NCBI GenBank assembly: GCA_949126835.1
Contig: OX421497.1
Span: forward strand, 21,101,409-21,165,408
Reading direction: 5' to 3'
Length of the DNA stretch: 64,000 nucleotides
Source: Anisus vortex
Taxonomy: Eukaryota; Mollusca; Gastropoda; Planorbidae
Part shown: piece by piece, positions 25,101 to 37,100 of the stretch
How positions within the stretch are numbered: the stretch's first letter is position 1
Layout of the letters: every line of letters starts with the position of its first letter
Program-made: the position numbers and the translations under genes
The notes under the pieces: model-generated
The model's database searches: none
Seen by the model: the letters and a program-made list of their open reading frames with translations, nothing else
Told to the model about the DNA's origin: nothing

Positions 25101-28100
25101 GAGAATGACTATAAAAGCAAATGTATGTAATACATTTGAGAATGACTATAAAAGCCAATGTATGTAATACATTTCAGACTGATTTTACCAATGAAATCTT
25201 TAGTTCAGGATTACTACTGTACTTGCCACCAGTCTGGCTTAAAGAAGTTTACTCACAGATCCTCACTGCTAGTCTACTGGATATGGATGTAGCTTCTAGT
25301 AGATCCAGCCCTTTGATCAACATGATACAAGGTATTGTTTATATATTACTTTGTCTATATTATTTTCACAGCCTGTCAATATGTTCCATTGTTGATCACA
25401 TGAAAGGTCATAAAGAAAAATATATGTAAGATTAATAGATGATCTGAATAAATGTTAGGTGTTTTTTAAAACATATTTTCAACATTAATTTGGTAAATTA
25501 TTTTTCATTACACATATTTAGGAGTCAGACTGTGCTGTCATTTAAAAGAAATATTATTTCAGATCTTGAAGGTGTAGGAACCACTGAAGAAAGGGGACGT
25601 CTCATGACAGATTTTAGGGAGGAGCCTGAAGTGATTGATGGGGACAGTGCCAATAAGATGAAGAGAGCTGAAGTTGGTGAGTGATGACATTTAGTTTTCC
25701 ATTAGTCATAGAGATGAAATGACTTCATTATCAATTATTTATCTTTAAATTAGACATGAAGTAGACATGATAAATACTATAAAGTCAATTATCTGTTGCT
25801 TTTTAAAGCCATATTTCTATTTTAAAGTAATTAACATTTCTTTTTTTTTAAATGTTTAAAATATGTATTAAAAGGACATAAATCTCATAAAGGTTTTTAG
25901 TAGGTTTTAGTTATACATACTGTCAACGCTAATAGTTGACCAGTGGACAAATTGTGTCCATGCAAAAAGTTAAAGTGTGTAATAAAATAGCCAGATGAGA
26001 AATAGAAGCACAAAAAAGACAGTGTACACCTACACCTACTTTATGAACAAAACAACAAACTTCACAATGATACATAAAGCAGAAAGCCCATTCACATTGA
26101 GTGAAGATTCAACGACAATAAACACTAAATAATTTAGTTGCACCATTTTATAGTTGCCATTTATTGTCTGTATTCATTCTCATTACAGTTTTTTTTAATG
26201 TAAGTGCATTATAGGGAATACATATATTTCATTAAAATAAACTCAGCAGCATATGTGATAAAAAAAAACATTTCTTGGCAATATAGAGTAAACATAATAT
26301 ATTATATTGTAATTGGTCAAACCACCTAGGAGTTTAAAGCCAATAAACAGACAGGGAAGTTATATACACTGATAAAAAATATTGTTTTGTTAAAATAAAA
26401 CTTTTCAAATAAGCCAGTTAAGTAAATCTCAAAGAGAAGTCTAGCAAAAATGTCAAATTCTTATTGGACATCTTTTACTTGTTTTCAGGAAAGATCCTAG
26501 CTGCTGGTGTCCTGTCCACTTGCTGGGCAGAGGTTCTGGACACCCTTTCTGTGATGCTGAATGAGCAACTGCCTGCCAGCGGAGGTGGCTCTATGACACG
26601 CTACAGCCTGTCCCTGCTGTTGGCCATGGACAGTGCCCAGGAAGATGTCCGGAAGGCTAGAAGTGCAATCTGCACAAGTTTGAATGGGTTACAGAGGGCT
26701 GCAAAGCTATGCTGTGTATTAGGTGAGCATTCACTTTGTTGAGAATCACTCACTATGTCATTTTCTTGTGCAGAAGGTTATTGTCCTGTAAATTAGTCTT
26801 ATTAGTACAAGAGTTGGCTATGGAACCAAGCAAAGTCTTCATTTTAATTGTTTCTTAATATGGTCTCTTCTTAAAATAGAAGTGTATTTATGAAGTTATG
26901 TTTTAAAAGATACATTTAACCGGTAATAAACCTTAGAAAATGTATATTTTGAGGTTGGTTTATAGGTTAGTCATTGTATAACTTGTAAAAAAAAGGGGTG
27001 GTTTAATGTGAATTGATTTTGAGGACGGTTTGTCAGTTAATCATTGTATATTTTGTCAATCTATAATCTGACAGCTTGCATGAACTGATTTTAATACTAG
27101 TTTTGTAAGCTAATCATTGTCTATCCTGTGAATGTTTCTAGGACTTCAACAGCTGTGCGGCAGTGCCTTTTCCCAACTTGCCAGAACTTCTTGTGTCAAA
27201 GAAGATTTCAGGGCAATGGCGGCTGCTGAGAGCAAAAGCCAGGGCAAAGCGTCAGTCCTCAGCAGTAGCAAACCAAAGCTTGTGAAGCTTCATGCAGCAC
27301 ATGTACTAAGCATGGATGTTGTCATGACAACAGGCTTGGAAATGGGAAGCCACTCTGCAGACTGTTGGAGGCATGTTTTTAGGTGAGCCAGCCTCTGGGG
27401 AAAAAAAAATGGCAGATCTGAACGATAGTCATTGTTGCTCTGCATGAAAGTCAGATATCTTTGTACACAGTAACTTTCATTTTAAAATATGTTTACCTAA
27501 AATAGTTTTGTTTGTTTATAGTTGGTAAACATCAGTGCTTAGAATGCATTCATCATTGTATAGGAGATAAAGTAAAACGTATCTCTTATAGTCTATTTAT
27601 GTTGATTCAAAGTTCAGGGTTCACTACACTTACATACAAGGGAGTGTTTGGTCAGCATAATCTCAGCAGCCTTTTCCTCCCCACTCCCCTTCCCCTAGAT
27701 ACCCATCATATCAGACCTGGGTAGACTCGGGGCCACCCTTCAGACATGGATAAAAATTCTGGTGCTTTTAGCTGGATTCAAACCTGAGATTTCAGAAAAG
27801 CACTTCGTTGTGCTTCTACTAGACCACTGAATCTCATTTAGGAGATAAATGACTGGTAAAGACAGGTTGGCTGGTGCTATAGTTGGTTATGAGGACTGTC
27901 AACATGAGGACCTGATTCTAGCCCTGCCACCATCCGATTCCTTCTAGTTCCACCCTGCATAAGGTGTTAGCATAGGATGAAATAATCTTCTTTCTCGTAG
28001 GAGCATCTGTAACTTATTTGATAATAGCTGTTGCTAATTTTTTTTTTCTAGGTTTTAAAAGACCGTGTAACAATCCCACTAATATAGTTAATGTTTTTTT

Positions 28101-31100
28101 TACCTAGATGCTGTGCTCACATCTCAGAGTTGGAACACACTTACTTCAGTCAAGGAAACAACCAGTCCAGCCTGCCTAAACTGACTCAGGGTTCTCTTGG
28201 CCAGACCAAGGACATTGCTGAAGCAGATGGGTTTGTTCCATAATCATTGCTGAGTTATTAGCTTTATGTTCATTTGTAATTCTTAAATTAGTTTGGTGCT
28301 AATACAAAAGTTTTGTGAAGATAAATAGAAAAATCAACAAAAGAAAGAAACAGCAACACTGTGCAATGGTACAGCACACACTTACCATGGAAACCAACAG
28401 CTGACTGCATTTCAACAAAACCAAATTCTGGAAAACCCAAAGCTCCATCAACACATTGAGTAAAAAAATTCCAAGGGCAATTAACTTAAAATTATATTAA
28501 AAAAAACTTGAGTTAAAATAAAAAAAAAAACTGTGTTTAATATTAGCATGCTAATTAAATAAATATTTTTGTTGTCACTATACATTAGTGAACTCTTTTC
28601 CCAGTATATAAATGTTGCTGCATTTAAGCAAATTGTCTGACTTACTTCAAACAACTGGAAATGATTCTAAAACAAAAAAAATTTAAACAATATTAAGGAA
28701 ATGATCAATTTCATTTTGTGGTTTTTAATCTCAGTTAATCTTACAGTGTTCTTCCTTAATATAAGTATACCAATAGAATAATAAAATGACACTTTGAAAA
28801 AAAAAAAAACAGAATATCATAGAGGCTACAACTTTCTCTCTTTCTGATATTGAATCAAAGAATTATTTGCTTTTCTTATATGCATTGAAATCTCTACAGT
28901 AATTGTGATCCAGATCTTTACACGAGTCGTGTCACTGCAGCCATACCTGTGGCCCCTAGAATCAATGTGCCAGCCCTCATACAACAGAGTGGGCTTGAGT
29001 CAGGATGGGATAACTCACTGGCTGCAGGAGGGGTGTTGACATTTTCTCAGGCTTCCAAGGCATTGTGTGGACTATCACAGGAAGTTGACAGGTAATCTGC
29101 GTGGCACTAATATAGAACAGTAATTTTTTTATATAACTTTGTGTATTCAAAACATTTGAATGATAGATTAAAAAAACAAAACTATATAGTATTATATACA
29201 TTTAATATTAATATGATGTTATAAAGTAAGTGTATACACATTTCTGAAATCATCAGTAAGGTGCATGTTAATAATTAGAGTACCAGTATAAGAGAGTAAT
29301 ATGTAGCTTTATGAGTGTACGTAACTTGTTCACACATAATGGTACATTAGTGTTTTTTCTGACATGTTGAGTTTTGTATATAATTAAAATGACTTTATAC
29401 AGGTGTTTGGCACCAAAACTAAAAAGTATTTTCTATAAGACTTTAATCAGACATGAAAACCAGATTATGGAGAAAAACAAGTTTAAAGTGATTTTTGTGT
29501 ATTTATGTTTTTTTTTTGTAAAATTGCCAATTACATTTATTTGTTTTATAATTTTTCAAGTTGATAAAAAAAGATAATTATGATTCAGAAATGGATTAAA
29601 TAGCTATTTTTATAAACAAATTATAATTTTCATGCAGATTGAGCCCCATTTAAAAAACACTTTTATCTCAGATTGGCTCATGCAACCAATTACATGTGTT
29701 GACAACATGTTCCATAAAAGACAATTTAAGTGCCTTTCCTAATTTGGGATTCCCCAGCCCTGGATTTTTTAAACTGTATTATTCACCTATTTATTTATAA
29801 ACTTTTATGTTGGTGTTGTTACATAAAATATAATCCATTAAACAACACCTGCTGTTTGTATGGTGGCAGTATTTGAATTCAGTGTCTAAAAACATCACTT
29901 TCAAAATAAGTAGACGGAGATAATTGATTGAATTACTGGCTGCAACAGCGATCATTACCGATGTGTACAGATGTGCTACTTTATCCTTTAGTAGAGCTAA
30001 ACTTTGTTCTCTGTCCCTCTAGCCTGTTTGAAGGTGCAGCTGATAAGCTATGTCTGGACCCCTTGCTGCAGTTCCTCTCTGAGCTGGGCGAGAGCACGCT
30101 GGTCCAGCTGCAGAGACTTGGCGGGCTTGGGGACAGGCTGACGGGCGGGGTCGGCAGCCGCCCTCCCGCCAACGCGCTTCACCTCTATCGCCTACAGCAG
30201 GTGCTGGTGAGGCTGGTGAACGGCACCAGGCCGCTGCTGCATCTGCTTAGGGTTTGGATTGTGGTCTCACCATACCTGGTTCAGGTAAGTGTGACATCTA
30301 CACAGCATTTGTTGCCCACCTGTTCTACATCCTAGTGTTTTTAATTTGTCAAGGTGAACTTAAGGTCTCATTTTAGTGCCAGAGTGAACTTAATAGCGAT
30401 ATTAGTCTCACAGTGAATGTATAGGGTCATCTTAGTTTTAGGGCAACATTTATTCTTTTTTTAACTAATTTTAACTTTCTTTTAAGCAAAACATGCTCTT
30501 TGTTAGAATCCATCATTTTGTAGTTGTCTTGGTTAAGCCACTGGATTACATAAGTTTGATTCATTTGCAACTGTATATTATTATTGCAGGCAACAAGCAA
30601 TCCTGATCATGTGATCTCCAAAATGGCTGTCACATCCATTCATGAATTTATAGTGTCACTAGTCAGCCAAAGGGAAGAGAAGGCTCACTTTCATGTGAAT
30701 GAATTTCTTTGTAAGACATTTGAAGACATGCTCTGTCTGGAATTGTGTGATGGAGATGTACAGGATCAGGTCAGTGTAACCTTATGTAGCCTACAGAATT
30801 GTAGCTCAGTTCTTCTATACTAATTAGTTTTATGGATGGTTTTCTTGCTTGATTTTAAATGAGCTTACAATGTGTTTATTTTTATTATAGTTTCTGAAAT
30901 GTTTGATGTATTTCATATGTCTGTGAATATTTAGTCAGGCATTGTGCCACTTTTAACTTTAATTGGGAAAGTAGATAAAAAACAACAACAATGTTGACAT
31001 AAATTTATAAAATATATATTAACTCATTCCGTACCAATCCACGATATATCGTGGATTTGACTTGGCGCTTCCGTGCCAATCAACGATATATTGTGGATTG

Positions 31101-34100
31101 TGTTTTCATAGCTTATTTTGTTGCTATAGACTATTAATTCGACTTTTTATATCATTAAACAAATGACAACTCTTTCAGCTTCCTTTTTGCTTTGTTTACT
31201 TTCGGTTTTTAAATAATAATGACCATTTTTAATCGATTTCTGTTTAAACTTTTGTACACAAAGCATAGCCGCGCCTACTCAAAATGTTTCTAGGCCTTGG
31301 AACTTGTCAAATTTGCTATTAAAAAAACTTTTATTGCTAATTATTAATTTCTATTCATCAGATAATAACTTTAAATCATTTAAATCTGGTTTTGAGGACT
31401 GTCGGTTTATTTACTAATTAAAGAATTCAACATTTGTGGTTAGGCTTAGCCCTATGTAAACTATATGGAAATGTATAGGATCGGCGTTTTCCGGCTGATA
31501 CTAACATTACAAAAATGCGTATAACTCAGTAACTATATGGGATATTTTCAAAATTCAAAGTACATTCTGATCTGGAATAGATATACCTTTAGTGGTTTTA
31601 AGCCGAATAGGATATCTGATACGCATACCATATAAAAAGCTGTTAAGATCGATTTTTTTTTGCTTCTTTTTTTAAAAACAAAAAATTTGATCTCTAAAAA
31701 TTACTAATAAAGATGTTAATATTCTTCTAATATTGTTTTAACTTCTACTTATTATTTTTCCCTGTTTAATTTCCTTTAATTTGATATGAATTACAGGTAT
31801 CTTGCTAAACAAATACCTTTAAAAATTTCTGAATAAATAAGGGCACCCAAAAAAATTTCTAACGGTCTAAAAATGGTCTGGCACAAACGCGGTAAACCCC
31901 CCCGGCACAGAATGAGTTAAGAATATTTCAATGTAGCACTTAATTTTATGATTTCTCCTTTTAGCTCCTTAAGGCATAAAGGATCTATCTCACCCTTTTT
32001 TAGGGTCTCAGCCTTTTAATTTTATTCCAAGTTTTGTTTAAACCCTTGATAACACCAGGTATGCTTCAGTCACCCTCTGTGCCCTTTGCATCAAAGGAAA
32101 GGGGGGGGGGGATGTTCCAATCTAAGGTTTGTCTGGCTCTGTCTTCATTTGCTTATTCAATGATGTGGCCTATCCATCACCATTTTCTTTAAAGAATTTG
32201 GCAGCCCACTGTTTGGTATTTCACCTTCAGTTATTTCATCAAACAATAAATAACTATGTATTCAGTTATTTCATCAAACAATAAAGAACTATGTATTCAG
32301 TTATTTCATCAAACAATAAATAACTATGTATTCAGTTATTTCATCAAACAATAAAGAACTATGTATTCAGTTATTTCATCAAACAATAAAGAACTATGTA
32401 TTCAGTTATTTCATCAAACAATAAAGAACTATGTATTCAGTTATTTCATCAAACAATAAAGAACTATGTATTCAGTTATTTCATCAAACAATAAAGAACT
32501 ATGTATTCAGTTATTTCATCAAACAATAAAGAACTATGTATTCAGTTATTTCATCAAACAATAAAGAACTATGTATTCAGTTATTTCATCAAACAATAAA
32601 GAACTATGTATTCAGTTATTTCATCAAACAATAAAGAACTATGTATTCAGTTATTTCATCAAACAATAAATAACTATGTATTCAGTTATTTCATCAAACA
32701 ATAAATAACTATGTATTCAGTTATTTCATCAAACAATAAATAACTATGTATTCAGTTATTTCATCAAACAATAAAGAACTATGTATTCAGTTATTTCATC
32801 AAACAATAAAGAACTATGTATTCAGTTATTTCATCAAACAATAAAGAACTATGTATTCAGTTATTTCATCAAACAATAAAGAACTATGTATTCAGTTATT
32901 TCATCAAACAATAAAGAACTATGTATTCAGTTATTTCATCAAACAATAAATAACTATGTATTCAGTTATTTCATCAAACAATAAAGAACTATGTATTCAG
33001 TTATTTCATCAAACAATAAATAACTATGTATTCAGTTATTTCATCAAACAATAAAGAACTATGTATTCAGTTATTTCATCAAACAATAAATAACTATGTA
33101 TTCAGTTATTTCATCAAACAATAAAGAACTATGTATTCAGTTATTTCATCAAACAATAAAGAACTATGTATTCAGTTATTTCATCAAACAATAAAGAACT
33201 ATGTATTCAGTTATTTCATCAAACAATAAAGAACTATGTATTCAGTTATTTCATCAAACAATAAAGAACTATGTATTCAGTTATTTCATCAAACAATAAA
33301 GAACTATGTATTCAGTTATTTCATCAAACAATAAAGAACTATGTATTCAGTTATTTCATCAAACAATAAAGAACTATGTATTCAGTTATTTCATCAAACA
33401 ATAAAGAACTATGTATTCAGTTATTTCATCAAACAATAAATAACTATGTATTCAGTTATTTCATCAAACAATAAATAACTATGTATTCAGTTATTTCATC
33501 AAACAATAAATAACTATGTATTCAGTTATTTCATCAAACAATAAAGAACTATGTATTCAGTTATTTCATCAAACAATAAAGAACTATGTATTCAGTTATT
33601 TCATCAAACAATAAAGAACTATGTATTCAGTTATTTCATCAAACAATAAAGAACTATGTATTCAGTTATTTCATCAAACAATAAAGAACTATGTATTCAG
33701 TTATTTCATCAAACAATAAATAACTATGTATTCAGTTATTTCATCAAACAATAAAGAACTATGTATTCAGTTATTTCATCAAACAATAAAGAACTATGTA
33801 TTCAGTTATTTCATCAAACAATAAAGAACTATGTATTCAGTTATTTCATCAAACAATAAAGAACTATGTATTCAGTTATTTCATCAAACAATAAAGAACT
33901 ATGTATTCAGTTATTTCATCAAACAATAAAGAACTATGTATTCAGTTATTTCATCAAACAATAAAGAACTATGTATTCAGTTATTTCATCAAACAATAAA
34001 GAACTATGTATTCAGTTATTTCATCAAACAATAAAGAACTATGTATTCAGTTATTTCATCAAACAATAAAGAACTATGTATTCAGTTATTTCATCAAACA

Positions 34101-37100
34101 ATAAAGAACTATGTATTCAGTTATTTCATCAAACAATAAATAACTATGTATTCAGTTATTTCATCAAACAATAAATAACTATGTATTCAGTTATTTCATC
34201 AAACAATAAAGAACTATGTATTCAGTTATTTCATCAAACAATAAAGAACTATGTATTCAGTTATTTCATCAAACAATAAAGAACTATGTATTCAGTTATT
34301 TCATCAAACAATAAAGAACTATGTATTCAGTTATTTCATCAAACAATAAAGAACTATGTATTCAGTTATTTCATCAAACAATAAAGAACTATGTATTCAG
34401 TTATTTCATCAAACAATAAAGAACTATGTATTCAGTTATTTCATCAAACAATAAAGAACTATGTATTCAGTTATTTCATCAAACAATAAAGAACTATGTA
34501 TTCAGTTATTTCATCAAACAATAAAGAACTATGTATTCAGTTATTTCATCAAACAATAAAGAACTATGTATTCAGTTATTTCATCAAACAATAAAGAACT
34601 ATGTATTCAGTTATTTCATCAAACAATAAAGAACTATGTATTCAGTTATTTCATCAAACAATAAAGAACTATGTATTCAGTTATTTCATCAAACAATAAA
34701 TAACTATGTATTCAGTTATTTCATCAAACAATAAAGAACTATGTATTCAGTTATTTCATCAAACAATAAAGAACTATGTATTCAGTTATTTCATCAAACA
34801 ATAAAGAACTATGTATTCAGTTATTTCATCAAACAATAAAGAACTATGTATTCAGTTATTTCATCAAACAATAAAGAACTATGTATTCAGTTATTTCATC
34901 AAACAATAAAGAACTATGTATTCAGTTATTTCATCAAACAATAAAGAACTATGTATTCAGTTATTTCATCAAACAATAAAGAACTATGTATTCAGTTATT
35001 TCATCAAACAATAAAGAACTATGTATTCAGTTATTTCATCAAACAATAAAGAACTATGTATTCAGTTATTTCATCAAACAATAAAGAACTATGTATTCAT
35101 TTGATTTTTCCCAGATTGTCTGTTGTATATGTGAGCTAGTAGAGGCCTGTAGCAGTCAGCTCCAGTCAGGGTGGCGGCCCTTGTTTGGAGCTCTCCGGTC
35201 CGTGAAGATAGAGTACACCACCAGCGAGGCTGTGAACGAGGCTCGCCAGAGGCACGTTGCCGCCATCATGGATGTGTTTGACATTTACCTGGGCATGGAC
35301 AACGTGTCAGTGTTTGCCAACGCCATGGTGGACTGTGTCCTGTGTCTACTTAAATATGTCCATGGCCCTGGTAGGCATTTGTTAATCATCTTTACAGTAT
35401 TGAAACTATACAGACTAATCTATAATAGGATCCACATGGGCTTGGTAATAAAAGTGAAAGTTTTGTAAAACTGACCAAAGTTTGGGAACATTGTGAATTT
35501 CACTTTAACTCATTTGCTACTACCGCGACTGAATGCGGCATACCCCCCTCCGTACTAATACGCCCAAACATTGTCGTTTCTTGATTTTTTTTTGACATGC
35601 GTTGTAGGGTTTTATTTTACTGCAAACACAGCTTTTAAAAAGTAGGAATATAGTCTATTTCGTTAATAAAAACCGGATGTTTTTATCTAGTTTCGTTTTT
35701 TTGCTATGCGTGTTCAAAGTACAGGTATTTTTAACTTGCCTTTCGTCTTGTAAAACTTTTTTTATAGCCTTCGTCTTTAATTTTTTACTTTATTAATTGA
35801 TAGCTCTATACCTCCAAATATAACATTTAACAACAGTTCTGATAATAAGGATGCTGCAGATAAAGACTTAGATAAATTTCCATTTCAACTCGATTTTTGG
35901 GCTTTATTATACTTTATCGGACTTTGACGCTAGGGCTAGTGAAAATATTTAGCCAAATCCTAGGGTCTCAACACTCTCAACACCCTAAAGCGAATGATTC
36001 TACCGATAATTCAGCATTTTTTATGTATAAAAGTATACATTTCCAGAAAGCTAAGATATTTATCTATTTTATGATGTAATTTTTATTCACTTTGGGGAAT
36101 ATTTAGTCATTAAAAAAAAAATTAAAAAATAATTTACTAAATTTAATATGGAGTTCCTTCCCTTTGGCTAGTATTTTCCCGGGTGTCTTTGGAAAGTAGG
36201 TTAGTAGCAAATGAGTTAATGGACAAAGTAGCATTAAAAATATTTATTTAAAAAAAAACAACTTCTATCAGTTTTTTTTTGTTGTTGTTGACATTTGTTA
36301 TCTATTTGGACTTCCAATATCATTGATGTGATTTTTCAATTTTTCCATTTCTTTTCTGCAAAGTTTTGAATTTTTCACCAAAATGTTCCTTTCTTTCGCC
36401 CTTTAAGTTAAAGTAAATTATTTAATAATTTTATTGGTTATTATTGGTTATGGCCTAGGCTAGTCTTTACTTCAAAAAAAAAAAAGTCTGTTTTGTTAGT
36501 ATAAAGTATAAACATAGATTTGATTGTAAAGAAAATGATTTTAGAATAAGAACCCTGCATAATTTACAAGATCAATACAGCCAATTTAGAGTATTGCTGA
36601 TCTTCAAGCTGTGATAAATAATTCTATTAATTTTATGTTCATTGGAAAATAAGGTGATGTTTGTTTAATACTATTGTCCTATACATGTAGAAATAACGAC
36701 ATTGTTTTTGTTATTTCAGCAACATTTGATGGGGACTCCAGTGATGATAGGTCTGAATCTGGCAGTGAGGAAGAATATGGGTCAGCAGAGGGGGAACTTG
36801 AGAACCTGTGTGTGCCAGCTCTTAAGTATTTGTCCCGGGTCTGCCAGATTTTAGCATTCATGTGGAAGATGCCAGCTTGTCCTGTATTTAAAGGGGCACA
36901 CAGGTCAGTCTACCAATTGTCCTGTATTTAAAGGGGCTCACAGGTCAGTCTACCAATTGTCCTGTATTTAAAGGGGCTCACAGTTCAGTCTACCAATTGT
37001 CCTGTATTTAAAGGGGCACACAGGTCAGTCTACCAATTGTCCTGTATTTAAAGGGGCTCACAGGTCAGTCTACCAATTGTCCTGTATTTAAAGGGGCTCA

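Noticed and set aside
29981..30172. - strand ORF over exon 23
   Set aside because: It is a by-product of GC-rich coding sequence on the + strand.
36674..36931. Exon 26 extending through the first repeat to 36931
   Set aside because: The frame ends in TAA inside the second repeat unit, whereas splicing at 36903 joins in phase to exon 27 and preserves BIG3 similarity.
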